Source: Methylacidiphilales bacterium (GTDB taxonomy: Bacteria > Verrucomicrobiota > Verrucomicrobiia > Methylacidiphilales > UBA1321). Taken from it: a DNA stretch of 40,857 nucleotides. Location: NCBI GenBank assembly GCA_021272165.1, contig JAJSLK010000088.1, positions 1-40,857 on the forward strand, given 5' to 3'. Positions within the stretch are counted from its first letter, which is position 1. Each line of letters begins with the position of its first letter. The translations under genes and the position numbers were made by a program. The notes below the pieces were generated by a model that saw only the letters and a list, made by a program, of their open reading frames with translations, was not told the DNA's origin and ran no database searches. Shown one piece after another: positions 32,634 to 40,857 of the stretch.

Positions 32634-32754
32634 TATTTCAACAAGCGCCCTTTTATTCGATATACTCAATGAAACTTAAGTAATTTTTTGAGCTCAAATC
32701 AAGAATCCATAAAGCGAGACATCGGCTCCCCCGGATGGTAAATCTCCGCTACTC

Positions 32755-33594
32755 ATGCCCCGGCATCTCGCCACCATCACGTTGATCGGCCAGGACAAGG
32801 CCGGTGTCATTGCGCGGATCACGCAACTCCTGTTTCAACTCGGTGCCAATATCGAGGCGATGGAGGAACAGGTCACGCGACGGCAATTCAGCATGACCCT
32901 GCAAGCTTCATGGACACATGGGCACTTCGACTGCGCCACGATCATTCGCGGAGTCAACGCGGCGGCGCGCGATCTCGCCATGGACGTGAAAATCCATTTC
33001 GCGCCGGTGGGACCGCAACGGCTCGCCATCCTCGTGACAAAGGAGCCGCATGTACTCGAGGGTCTGCTGGCAAAATCACCGGCAAGCCTCGGCACCCGGC
33101 CCGTCGTGGTCATCAGCAACCGCCCGACGCTCGGGCCGCTGGCGCGGCAAAAGAAATTGCCGTTTCATTATGTCCCCTTCAACGACCGCGCACAGGCTGA
33201 GCAGCAGGTGCTCCAGTTGCTCGATAAGTATGAAGCCGATTTCATCGTGCTGGCGCGATTCATGAAAATCCTTTCGCCCAATTTCGTCTGGCGCTGGAAA
33301 AACAAGATCATCAATATCCATCCCTCGCTGCTGCCCGCCTTTCCCGGGGCCAACGCCTACCGGCAGGCCTACGAGCGGGGCGTAAAAGTCGTCGGCGTCA
33401 CGGCCCATTTCGTCACGCCGAACCTCGACGAGGGCCCGATCATCACGCAGGAAGTCCTCAAGCTCCGTAGCAACGAAACGCTGGCCAGCATTGTGAAGCG
33501 CGGCCAGACACTCGAGACCCGGTGCGTCCTTCGCGCCGTCCGCGCCTATGTCACCAAGCGGCTCGACGTCCACTGGGGACGGGTTTATTCGTGA
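32755..33594 (+). CDS. purU: Formyltetrahydrofolate deformylase
   Basis: The 279-aa enzyme hydrolyses 10-formyl-THF to THF and formate, balancing the one-carbon pool and feeding purine synthesis. Residues about 1-80 are an ACT domain (ITLIGQDKAGVIARITQLLFQLGANI); the formyl-transferase fold follows with ISNRPTLGPLA, ARFMKILSPNFV, NIHPSLLPAFPGANAY (active-site His) and VTAHFVTPNLDEGPIITQE (catalytic Asp). A canonical length. Start ATG 32755 has no clear Shine-Dalgarno. It is convergent with the HAD gene, ends 12 bases apart. Confidence 0.94.
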   Translation: MPRHLATITLIGQDKAGVIARITQLLFQLGANIEAMEEQVTRRQFSMTLQASWTHGHFDCATIIRGVNAAARDLAMDVKIHFAPVGPQRLAILVTKEPHVLEGLLAKSPASLGTRPVVVISNRPTLGPLARQKKLPFHYVPFNDRAQAEQQVLQLLDKYEADFIVLARFMKILSPNFVWRWKNKIINIHPSLLPAFPGANAYRQAYERGVKVVGVTAHFVTPNLDEGPIITQEVLKLRSNETLASIVKRGQTLETRCVLRAVRAYVTKRLDVHWGRVYS

Positions 33595-33606
33595 CCGACC
33601 GCGCGA

Positions 33607-34299
33607 TTACAAAACGACTTTCAGCAACGCATCCGTATCGCTGAGATCGGCGAAGACATAGGTGGGATTGCAGATCTTCAAATCTTCCACGCTGTAGGAA
33701 CCGGTCGCCACGGCGATGGTTTTCGCCCCGATCGCCTTGCCGCAGGCGACATCGTGCGGCGTGTCGCCGATGATGAAAACGCGCTCGGGCGAAAATTCGA
33801 TGCCGAGTTTTTCCTTCGCGCGAGCCAGCGCATACGGCCCGAGCTCGTCGCGAATGTGGCTGTCGTTCGCGTAGGCGCCGAACTCGAAATAGTGCCAGAT
33901 GCCGAGATGGGAAAGCTTGAGCCGCGCACCCTCCTTCTGGTTGCCGGTAAGCAGGCCCTGATGGATCTCAGGATGGGCATGGACGGCATCGAGCGCCTCC
34001 TTGATGCCGGGATGAAGCTTCGATTTCCCGGCCGGGAGCGTTTGGGGAAGGAGCGCGACATAGGCGTCGAGCAACCGCTTTTCCTCTTCGGGCGTCACGG
34101 GCACGCCGATATGGGTAAGGAGATCGCGCGCGATGGAAGTATCGGTGCGGCCCTGCAACTGGACGGGCAATTTGTCGCCGAGATCGTGGCCATAAAGCTC
34201 GGTCAGAACGAGGAGAAGAGATCGCTCGCCCGCCCGGTCGGTCCAAACCAGCGTGCCGTCAATGTCCCAGAGCAAAAGGCTGTCGCGGCGCGAAGTCAT
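33607..34299 (-). CDS. HAD-family phosphatase (PGP/Gph-like)
   Basis: The protein, 230 aa from ATG 34299, is a haloacid dehalogenase-type hydrolase: motif I WDIDGTLVWTD with nucleophile Asp, motif II LLTGNQ, Lys in ARAKEKLG and motif IV FIIGDTPHDV. A helical cap (about 20-100) between motifs I and II resembles phosphoglycolate phosphatase and beta-phosphoglucomutase relatives. Substrate cannot be told. The start shares a base with the fabI stop (TGATG; a GTG one codon earlier is also possible), so it is co-expressed with fabI. Confidence 0.85.
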   Translation of the reverse strand: MTSRRDSLLLWDIDGTLVWTDRAGERSLLLVLTELYGHDLGDKLPVQLQGRTDTSIARDLLTHIGVPVTPEEEKRLLDAYVALLPQTLPAGKSKLHPGIKEALDAVHAHPEIHQGLLTGNQKEGARLKLSHLGIWHYFEFGAYANDSHIRDELGPYALARAKEKLGIEFSPERVFIIGDTPHDVACGKAIGAKTIAVATGSYSVEDLKICNPTYVFADLSDTDALLKVVL

Positions 34300-35078
34300 C
34301 ACATCGCCATGACGGAAAAGCCTGAATCGACGTAGAGCGTCTGACCGGTAATGGAGGCCGCTCCATCCGAGGCGAGGAAAAGACCCGTCGCACCGAGTTC
34401 CTCCAGCTCGACATTGCGCTTCAGCGGCGCGTGGACTTCATAATATTTCAGCATCTCGGTAAAACCGCCGACCCCGCGCGCGGCCAACGTGTTCACCGGC
34501 CCGGCGCTAATGGCATTCACGCGGATCTTATGCGGACCGAGATCGTAGGCGAGATAGCGGACGGAAGCCTCGAGCGAAGCCTTGGCCACGCCCATGACAT
34601 TATAATGAGGCACAACCCGGGCCGCACCGAGATAGCTCATCGCGATGATGCTGCCGCCGCTTTTCTGCATGAAGGGCAGCGCCGCGCGGGAAAGTCCGAC
34701 CAGCGAATAGGCGCTGATATCGTGCGCGATGGCAAAGGCCTGCCGCGACGTCTGGAGAAATTCGCCCGAAAGGGCCTCGCGCGGGGCATAGGCGACGCTG
34801 TGGAGAAGCAGATCAACCTGATCCGTTTTCTGCTTCACCTCTCCAAAAAACCGTTCGATCTCCTCGTCGGACGAAACATCGCAGGGAAAAACCGGCGTAT
34901 CGGCTCCGAAAGAGGCGGCGAGTTCCTCAACGTTCTCCTTCAGCCGCTCGCCCTGGTAATTGAAAATCAGTGTGGCCCCCGCCTGATACCAGGCCTGCGC
35001 GATGGCCCAGGCGATACTCCGCTTGTTCGCAACACCGAAAACGACTCCGGTTTTACCTGCCAAAGGAAGATGACTCAT
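34299..35078 (-). CDS. fabI: Enoyl-[acyl-carrier-protein] reductase FabI
   Basis: The 259-aa short-chain dehydrogenase catalyses the last step of fatty-acid elongation with NAD(P)H. N-terminal GVANKRSIAWAIA (15-27) is the enoyl-reductase-specific nucleotide loop; active-site Tyr149 (SYLGA), Tyr159 and Lys166 (YNVMGVAK) match the FabI Y-x6-K arrangement; VNAISAGPVNTLAARG and YVDSGF complete the signature. It is the sole enoyl reductase in the window. A target of triclosan-class inhibitors in known members. Cytosolic. Confidence 0.94.
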   Translation of the reverse strand: MSHLPLAGKTGVVFGVANKRSIAWAIAQAWYQAGATLIFNYQGERLKENVEELAASFGADTPVFPCDVSSDEEIERFFGEVKQKTDQVDLLLHSVAYAPREALSGEFLQTSRQAFAIAHDISAYSLVGLSRAALPFMQKSGGSIIAMSYLGAARVVPHYNVMGVAKASLEASVRYLAYDLGPHKIRVNAISAGPVNTLAARGVGGFTEMLKYYEVHAPLKRNVELEELGATGLFLASDGAASITGQTLYVDSGFSVMAM

Positions 35079-35143
35079 GCCTTACGATCATGCCAAGCCC
35101 GGATATCGAGGAAAGCGGAAAGATCAGGCTTCCCCGAACTCCC

Positions 35144-35800
35144 TCAGAATGCATAACCGAAGGAAAGCCTCGGTCCCAGCTCGTCAATCGGGTGATTGGC
35201 CGCCGCCGGCTCGGAAAGCCCCGCATTCGAAACGTGCTGGTACTGAACTTCCAGGCGGCCGAAGAAGCAGTCCGTGAACTGGTACTTCGCACCCGCAGAA
35301 GCCTCAAAGGTGAAATTGAAGTCCTGGCCGAGGCCGCCCGCGGCGGGATTGGCATCCGCGAACAGGAACCCGACTCCGCCTTCCACAAAGGGAATCAGCT
35401 TCCAGCCCGGCTGCACAAAGTTGTAACGGGGACCGACCATGAGGCCCGCGAGATAATTTTCAGGACCATGCACAATCGGATCGTAATTGCCGCGGAAAAA
35501 GAATTCCGTGTTGCCCCGGAGCCAGCCGCCCAGGAAATTATCGAGGCTGACATCATCGACCGCCAGGCTGGCCGTAAGATTGATCGGCACAATGGTGTAA
35601 GGTCGGTTCGGCTCGCCACTGCGGACGTTGGACCAACCCACGCCGGAGCCGAGTTCAATCGTCCAGTCGTTGGTCGAACAGGACGCGACGTTGGGGGTGA
35701 TTTCCTTCATGTCACTACCGGCCTTGACCGGCGACAGGGCCAGAATCGACAATGCCGCCAGGCAGACGGCAACTGGGCAGATTACATTCATTTTCCTCAT
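35144..35800 (-). CDS. Outer-membrane acyloxyacyl hydrolase, PagL-like candidate
   Basis: I start the gene at ATG 35800 (ATG 35791 is an alternative), giving 218 aa with a signal peptide MNVICPVAVCLAALSILALSPVKA. The mature part is a small beta-barrel: SGVGWSNVRSGEPNRPYTI, LMVGPRYNF, KLIPFVEGGVGFLF and a closing GPRLSFGYAF ending in Phe. The final hairpin has YQHVSNAGL, the H-x-S-N-A-G motif of PagL/lipid A 3-O-deacylases (His189, Ser191); the third acid cannot be assigned (E197 or E207). The 393 codon-bases upstream of 35800 in this frame are antisense to sppA and not coding. Divergent from sppA. Confidence 0.75.
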   Translation of the reverse strand: MRKMNVICPVAVCLAALSILALSPVKAGSDMKEITPNVASCSTNDWTIELGSGVGWSNVRSGEPNRPYTIVPINLTASLAVDDVSLDNFLGGWLRGNTEFFFRGNYDPIVHGPENYLAGLMVGPRYNFVQPGWKLIPFVEGGVGFLFADANPAAGGLGQDFNFTFEASAGAKYQFTDCFFGRLEVQYQHVSNAGLSEPAAANHPIDELGPRLSFGYAF

Positions 35801-35960
35801 ATGGCTAAAAAATATGTAAGAGACTCGTTTTGGCAACTGTTTTCGTCTGAAAGGATTCCTGGCCGGGGTGCTTCTTATTTCCTTGTCGCGGCCATGCAAA
35901 TCCATTGTCTTTTCCCGCCCCCGACCTAAGCTGAAGAAACGATCCTGTCTATTCCTCTTC

Positions 35961-37805
35961 ATGAAACAGTTTTTCATCACATTTTTTGCTAATCTGGCCG
36001 CCCTCCTTTTTGTTTTTGGCGGTCCCGTGCTTCTCCTTTTCATTCTGATCCTGGCCTCCTTCTCCAATTCCAATCGGCCCAAGCATTTGGTGAGCATTGA
36101 AAGGAATTCCATTCTCGTCATGGATCTTTCCATGAACGTGACCGACTCACCCGAACATGCGACCGACAACAATCCGTTCAGCAGCGCCTTCAATCAGGAC
36201 AACACCCGCAGCGTGACCCTGCGCAGCCTGGTCAAGGCCCTGAAAAAAGCCGCCAAGGATGACCGGATCACGGCTCTTTTCATCCAGGGCTCGTTTGAAC
36301 CGGCCGATTTTGGCACCGGCTACGCTTGCCTGAAGGAACTGCGAGAGGCCATCCTCGATTTTGAAAAGGGCGACGGCAAGACCCCCAAGAAAGTCTATGC
36401 CTACCTCGAGTCGCCGACCACGCGCGACTATTACGTCGCCTCTGCCGCGTCCTACATCTACATGAATCCGTACGGCGAGATGGAAACACCCGGCCTGGCC
36501 GTGGTGAAGACCTATTACGCCGGCGCGTTGCAAAAATATGGCATCGGCGTGCAGGTCACCCGCGTGGGCAAATACAAGTCGGCGGTTGAGCCGTTCATCC
36601 TGAACAAGATGAGCGACGCCGACCGCGAGGAGACCCAGAAGCTGATCGATAATCTCTGGGGCGATTTTGTCAGCGCCGTCTCTGAAAGCCGCCATGTCGA
36701 TCCGAATACCTTCCAGCAACTCGTCAACACCGAGGGCTATATTCTGCCCGACTCGGCCCGCGACGCGCACCTGATCGACAAGGAAGCCTACTTCGGCGAT
36801 GTCCTGAACGATCTCGGCAAAATTGCGCCGTCCAGCGATTACGCCCGCATTCCCCTTCCCTTCAAGCAGGTCGCCATCGGCGATTACATCAATTCCAGCC
36901 GCACGCCGCGGCTGATTGGCGACCGTGGCAGCGATAACGTCGTGGCCATTCTTTATCTCGAAGGTGAAATCGTCGATGGCGACGGTGATCTCACCAACAT
37001 CGGCGGCGACCGTTTCGCGGCGGAACTGCGCCAGCTCCGGAAAGATAGCGAAGTAAAGGCGGTCGTGCTTCGCGTCAACAGCCCGGGCGGTAGCGCTTAT
37101 GCCTCCGAAGTGATCCAGCGCGAAATCATCGCGCTCAAAGCCAAGAAGCCGGTCATTATCTCGATGGGCAATTACGCCGCCTCGGGCGGATACTGGATCT
37201 CCACCTACGGCAACCGGATCTTCGCCGAGCCGAATACCCTGACCGGTTCCATCGGCGTTTTCGGCATGTTCACCGACATCCAGAAAATCGGCAATGGCTT
37301 CGGTATTACCTGGGACACGGCCAAAACCAGCAACTTCGCCGATTTTGAGACCATTTCACGGCCCAAGACCGACCAGGAACTGGCCTTGGCCCAGGGACGC
37401 GTGGACGATCTTTACGATAAATTCCTGACCAAGGTTTCCGACAGCCGCGGCATTCCGAAAGATGCGTTGGAGCTGATCGCCCAAGGTCGCGTCTGGACGG
37501 GCGACGATGCGCTTCACCTAAAACTGGTCGATGAAATCGGCGGTTTGGAAAAGGCCGTCAGCTATGCCGCCGAACAGACCAAACTCGGCGAGCGCTATCG
37601 CGTCAAGGAATACCCAGAGAAAGCGACCTTTGCCGACGCCCTGGCCCTCCTCTTCAATAATCAGGAGGAGCCTGTCAGCCATATCAAACTCGATCCGCTG
37701 ACCCAGCAGTTCCTGAAAATCAAAAGCGATCTGAAATCGCTGCAGGAATTCAACGATCCGATTGGCGTCTATGCCCGCATGCCCCTCGGCTGGGAAATCA
37801 AGTAG
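35961..37805 (+). CDS. sppA: Signal peptide peptidase SppA, 67K type
   Basis: The 614-aa membrane protease degrades cleaved signal peptides. Starting at ATG 35961 puts a membrane helix at residues 4-34 (FFANLAALLFVFGGPVLLLF). It has the duplicated 67-kDa architecture: the N-terminal half holds the general base Lys206 (RVGKYKSAVEPF), the C-terminal half the nucleophile Ser408 (NYAASGGYWIST), as in E. coli (Lys209/Ser409). EGEIVDGDG and LRVNSPGGSAYASE are the usual C-half signature. Its last codons overlap the convergent zinc-ribbon gene by 8 bases. Confidence 0.94.
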   Translation: MKQFFITFFANLAALLFVFGGPVLLLFILILASFSNSNRPKHLVSIERNSILVMDLSMNVTDSPEHATDNNPFSSAFNQDNTRSVTLRSLVKALKKAAKDDRITALFIQGSFEPADFGTGYACLKELREAILDFEKGDGKTPKKVYAYLESPTTRDYYVASAASYIYMNPYGEMETPGLAVVKTYYAGALQKYGIGVQVTRVGKYKSAVEPFILNKMSDADREETQKLIDNLWGDFVSAVSESRHVDPNTFQQLVNTEGYILPDSARDAHLIDKEAYFGDVLNDLGKIAPSSDYARIPLPFKQVAIGDYINSSRTPRLIGDRGSDNVVAILYLEGEIVDGDGDLTNIGGDRFAAELRQLRKDSEVKAVVLRVNSPGGSAYASEVIQREIIALKAKKPVIISMGNYAASGGYWISTYGNRIFAEPNTLTGSIGVFGMFTDIQKIGNGFGITWDTAKTSNFADFETISRPKTDQELALAQGRVDDLYDKFLTKVSDSRGIPKDALELIAQGRVWTGDDALHLKLVDEIGGLEKAVSYAAEQTKLGERYRVKEYPEKATFADALALLFNNQEEPVSHIKLDPLTQQFLKIKSDLKSLQEFNDPIGVYARMPLGWEIK

Positions 37806-38694
37806 CCGCATCCCGCACCGCCGGCTCGGGATACGCTTCCTTCTCCCGTACGGAACGGGAAACATACTTCTCGATCCGGCCCTGAAGGGACCCACCCGCC
37901 CCAACGGCGATGCTGGCCGCACGAATGATCGGCGACGTGAGGATTCCTCCCTCGGAAACGGTGATCCTCTCGGCCGATAGCGAATCAGCCAGTTTCACCT
38001 GGCCCTCCACCGCGATCTCACTGCACGTGATGGAATCGAACTGGGCGCTGACTCCCGCCTCCACTTTTAGCTTGGCTTCTGGAATCTGCAGCCGCCCGGA
38101 AAAAGTCGCGCCGTCACTCAAGATAATTTCGGAAGCCGTGAGGGTGCCGCTGATTTCGACCTCGCCGCTGACCAGCAGCCGAGCGCATTCGAGCGTCTGC
38201 ACGGTGACCTTCGCCCCACGCTCGATCTGCACCACCAGCGCGTGAAGCTCCCCGGAAATCTGCGCGCCGGCGACGGCGACAATCTCCGCCGTGGCCCGCA
38301 ACCGGCTGAAGACTTTGCCCCGCACTTCCAGCCTCCGTCCCGTCGCCTCCATTCCCTTGAAAAAACAGCCTTCGGCGAAAAGCACGTCATCGTAAGCGTA
38401 CAGTTTCCCGGTATGGACGCCCTTCACCACCTTGTCGCCGAGCTCCAGGTAATGGGAACATTTGATGCATTGGGTTGAAAGCGCGGCGCTGGCCACGAGA
38501 TTCGGCGCGCCGCATTTGACGCAAAAGACTTCGCGATTGGCCTTCGGCGCGCGGGGCGCGCGCGTCCCGCGCGCCGTGCCCAGCTTGAAATACTTCCCGC
38601 AGGCGCGGCAATTCGTCGAAATCGCGCCCTCGGGCTCGTTCTGCGTTGCCTGGCAGTGGGGACAGGTGACTTCCACCTGGACGGGCTTTTTCAT
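37798..38694 (-). CDS. Double zinc-ribbon plus bactofilin-like beta-helix protein
   Basis: The 298-aa protein begins with two zinc ribbons: C11-C14/C29-C32 (CPHC, CRAC) and C58-C61/C76-C79 (CVKC, CIKC). From about residue 100 it is a repeated beta-solenoid (short turns such as VEVRGKVFSRLRATAEI, VSGEVEISGTLTASEIILSDG, VEGQVKLADSLSAERITVSEGG), as in bactofilins, which polymerise into cytoskeletal filaments. A bactofilin with two N-terminal zinc ribbons is unusual; the ribbons may tether another protein or nucleic acid. It follows the short bactofilin gene by 9 bases, so both are co-expressed and could co-polymerise. Confidence 0.75.
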   Translation of the reverse strand: MKKPVQVEVTCPHCQATQNEPEGAISTNCRACGKYFKLGTARGTRAPRAPKANREVFCVKCGAPNLVASAALSTQCIKCSHYLELGDKVVKGVHTGKLYAYDDVLFAEGCFFKGMEATGRRLEVRGKVFSRLRATAEIVAVAGAQISGELHALVVQIERGAKVTVQTLECARLLVSGEVEISGTLTASEIILSDGATFSGRLQIPEAKLKVEAGVSAQFDSITCSEIAVEGQVKLADSLSAERITVSEGGILTSPIIRAASIAVGAGGSLQGRIEKYVSRSVREKEAYPEPAVRDAAT

Positions 38695-38703
38695 GTCGGT
38701 CTT

Positions 38704-39039
38704 CTACTTCCGTCCCAGGGCCAGCTCCTTCAGCTTCTGGAGACTGGCCGGCCATTTTTTGCCCGCCGGTTTTCTTGTTCGAACCGGTGCTTCCACCTTT
38801 GGTCGCGACAGCGCTCCAACATGAATCCTGGCTTCAACCTGATGCCCCGCTTCGAGCACCAGGGCCCCGGCCTCAATCGATCCGGTCATGACCCCACCCG
38901 CCGCGACGGTCAGCCGCCCCAGGGTTTTCAGGTCCCCCTCGAATTTTCCGGTAATCAGCACGTCCTTGGCCATGCTCAACTGTCCCTTCAGCCTGATGCC
39001 GGGATGAATCTCAAAAACAGGATGATTAAGTAGAGTCAT
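38704..39039 (-). CDS. Bactofilin
   Basis: The 111-aa protein is a short polymer-forming cytoskeletal protein: PGIRLKGQLSMAKDVLITGKFEGDLKTLGRLTV is the bactofilin signature (I-x-G-x-L..G-D-x-x-I..G..EG), followed by GGVMTGSIEAGALVLEAG, then a basic Pro/Lys C-terminus. Bactofilins shape cell curvature, stalks or envelope positions. It is the first gene of a two-gene operon with the zinc-ribbon bactofilin. No membrane segment. Confidence 0.85.
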   Translation of the reverse strand: MTLLNHPVFEIHPGIRLKGQLSMAKDVLITGKFEGDLKTLGRLTVAAGGVMTGSIEAGALVLEAGHQVEARIHVGALSRPKVEAPVRTRKPAGKKWPASLQKLKELALGRK

Positions 39040-39185
39040 AGCGGCGGCGGAACAACATCATAACCATAGGCGCGGCAGGAACAAGCATCTGTCGCAAATC
39101 CCCTCGATATTTGGCCGTTCGACGACGAATCGTCACCTCATTTTTGGACGTTCTCTTTATTAGAAATTCTTTCTCTTAAAAGCGT

Positions 39186-39213
39186 TTGTTAAATTCTTAT
39201 TAATTTTTATAAA
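39186..39213 (+). promoter_or_regulatory. Promoter of the S53 peptidase gene
   Basis: In an AT-rich stretch of a 214-base gene-free gap, TTGTTA (39186-39191) and TATAAA (39208-39213) are 16 bases apart. AGGTGGG precedes GTG 39254 at good distance. Confidence 0.6.
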
Positions 39214-39253
39214 ATGATTCGCTTTTAGAGCCCTAAATAGGTGGGATAATACC

Positions 39254-40720
39254 GTGCCTGTGCTCACGGTAGGCAATGCTGACATCTGCAAAAAGACCTA
39301 CTCAAAACGAGCATGGTTCTACCTGCTTTTTTTGCTGGTAGCAACAAACTCCCTACTTGTTGTCCCAAGTCATGCTGCCCCGACGACAAGACAGATGCTT
39401 CGCGCACATGTGCCCGCTGCAGTGGCCCGTCTGACGCCCCAGGGACACCTCTCCGCCTTGCAAAACCTGCAACTGGCCATCAGTCTGCCACTTCGAAACC
39501 AGCAGCCGTTGACGGACTTGTTGCGACAGATTTCCGATCCCGCCAGTCCTCAATACCGGCAATATCTGACCCCGGCACAATTTACGGAACGGTTCGGCCC
39601 GACGGAGCAGGATTATCAGGGACTGATCGACTTCGCAAAATCACACGGACTGCGAGTGACTGGGACACATCCCAATCGCGTAATCCTTGATGTCGAAGGA
39701 TCGGTCTCAACGGTCGAAAACACATTTCATGTCAAGATGTGGAGCTATCAGCACCCTTCCGAAAACCGCAAATTCTATGCTCCTGATATGGAACCCTCCA
39801 TTGATCTCAGCATCCCGATCCTGGGCATCAGCGGACTCAGCAATTATTCCCTGCCGCATCCCCGCTACAAATTCAACACAGCCCTCGCCTCGCCCAATAG
39901 CGGATCGGCTTCCAATGGAGGCTACATGGGGAATGATTTCCGCAATGCCTATGTTCCCGGGGTTTCACTGACGGGCAGTGGGCAGACGGTCGGGCTTCTC
40001 CAATTCGATGGCTATACTACCAGCGATATCACCTATTACGAAAACCTGACCGGGCGTTCGAACGTCCCCATCACCAATGTGCTGCTCGACGGATTCAGCG
40101 GTACACCCACAGGCAGCGGTGGCGAAGTCGAGGTTTCCCTCGACATCGAAATGGTCCTCTCCATGGCGCCGGGAGTATCCGACATCATGGTCTATGAGGC
40201 AGGGCCCGGCGGCAACTGGCACGACATCCTCAACCGCATTGCCAATGATAACCTGGCCAAGCAGGTCAGTTGTTCCTGGTACATTCCCGGAGGCGCCGCC
40301 GATCCCACCGCCGATGAAATTTTCCAGCAAATGGCCGCCCAGGGACAGTCCTTCTTTACCGCCTCAGGCGACTACGATGCCTTCACCGGCCTGATTCCTT
40401 TCCCCGGCGATACGCCTTATGCCACCGAGGTCGGTGGAACCATTCTAAACACGACTTCTTCCGGCGGATCCTATGCCTCGGAAACCGCCTGGAACCGGAA
40501 TAACGGCATCGGAACCGGCGGAGGAGTCAGCACCCAATACAGCATTCCAAGTTGGCAGCAGGGAATCAGCATGACCGCCAATCTGGGCTCCACTACGATG
40601 CGTAATGTCCCCGATGTGGCCCTCACCGCGGAGAATGTTTATGTGCGGGCAGATGGTGTTGACTACAGCGTCGGAGGCACCAGCTGCGCGGCGCCCTTAT
40701 GGGCCGGCTTTACCGCCCTA
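39254..40720 (+). pseudogene. Secreted S53 (sedolisin/kumamolisin) peptidase, split by insertion sequence
   Basis: The native frame runs 489 codons from GTG 39254 to CTA 40718-40720 and is then cut by an insertion sequence; the reading continues only as junk to a stop at 40744. A signal sequence is visible at about 20-41 (WFYLLFLLVATNSLLVVPSHA). The pro-domain (about 48-200) has QYLTPAQFTERFGPTEQDY. Catalytic residues of acid-stable S53 peptidases are present: Glu293 and Asp297 (EVSLD), Asp373 (ASGDYDA) and Ser477 (GGTSCAAP). What is lost is everything after FTAL, including the C-terminal calcium site that folded S53 enzymes need, so a working enzyme is unlikely unless the gene resumes beyond the element. 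Confidence 0.85.
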
Positions 40721-40857
40721 GGAAGTGTTAGCGATTTAGCTTGATCTGGATGAGGGTTGAGCAGATAAAGTGGGGATGCGACAACGAGAGGAGCAACCCC
40801 GAAGACTAATCAACGACGAGATGTGGCGGATGCTGGAAAAGCATCTGGAAGAAATCC
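40721..40857 (+). mobile_element. Insertion sequence, left end, IS5-like
   Basis: The element begins at GGAAGTGTTAGC directly after CTA in the interrupted S53 gene; the target may be TA or CTA. Its inside holds a transposase start and runs off the window. The right end and the duplicated target are outside, so the boundaries rest on the frame break and the left tip. Confidence 0.65.
40776..40857 (+). CDS. IS5-like transposase, N-terminus only
   Basis: From ATG 40776 (GTG 40770 in frame is an alternative) the frame reads MRQREEQPRRLINDEMWRML then EKHLEEI to the window edge. The pattern INDEMWRMLEKHLEE resembles the L-x-D-x-x-W-x-x-L-x-P-x-L-P start of IS5-family transposases. Too short for a firm family. 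Confidence 0.55.
   Translation, partial: MRQREEQPRRLINDEMWRMLEKHLEEI

Noticed and set aside
35801..36193. N-terminal extension of the PagL-like frame by 131 codons
   Set aside because: It is antisense to the sppA start and very basic; the signal peptide at 35800 fixes the start.

Overview
The window looks like a chromosomal segment of a member of the Verrucomicrobiota. The reasons are a complete division and cell-wall (dcw) cluster with a MurC-MurB fusion and a strongly divergent FtsZ, a PEP-CTERM remnant, paired bactofilin-type genes and a sedolisin. The phylum is inferred from gene content and could not be tested with a tree. It has a GC-rich right-hand core (about 11.2 kb to the end) and a left-hand accessory part (1 to about 11.2 kb) whose first 4.5 kb is visibly AT-richer.

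Left part, 1-11234: an accessory island that stops at the 3' end of an initiator tRNA-Met gene (11235-11308, minus strand), a classic integration point. It holds (a) a plus-strand three-gene cluster: an ImmA/IrrE-like metalloprotease cut by the window edge, the C-terminal half of an ORC/Cdc6-like AAA ATPase, and an unrecognised 316-aa protein; (b) a GC-rich hairpin spacer; (c) a minus-strand XRE-ImmA regulator/protease with a 166-aa partner; (d) a 46-aa gene with a perfect Shine-Dalgarno, followed by a strong hairpin terminator; (e) a minus-strand mobilisation operon running 10180 to 4792, with five tightly coupled small genes, then a MobF-type TraA relaxase-helicase; (f) a divergent gene for a protein with two copies of a ribbon-helix-helix-like unit. 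An 18-bp perfect palindrome lies between (e) and (f). No integrase or replication gene is visible.

11309-12177 is a decayed strip with a frameshifted PEP-CTERM gene and a MarR tail. thrB (homoserine kinase) follows on the plus strand.

13073-32592, minus strand: one apparent dcw operon of about 19.5 kb, in transcription order mraZ - small ORF - rsmH - ftsL - ftsI - murE - murF - mraY - murD - lysM-protein gene - 48-aa membrane ORF - ftsW - murG - murC/murB - ddl - ftsQ - ftsA - ftsZ. Most junctions overlap or lie within 20 bases. The genes build UDP-MurNAc-pentapeptide (murB, C, D, E, F, ddl), lipid I and II (mraY, murG), and the septal polymerase/transpeptidase with divisome scaffold (ftsW, ftsI, ftsL, ftsQ, ftsA, ftsZ). 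The promoter upstream of mraZ has TGGG-type MraZ boxes.

32600-40857: purU (plus), then fabI and a HAD phosphatase (minus), a PagL-like outer-membrane lipase candidate (minus), sppA (plus), two bactofilin-type genes (minus), and a secreted S53 peptidase gene (plus) split at 40720/40721 by an insertion sequence whose transposase runs off the window.
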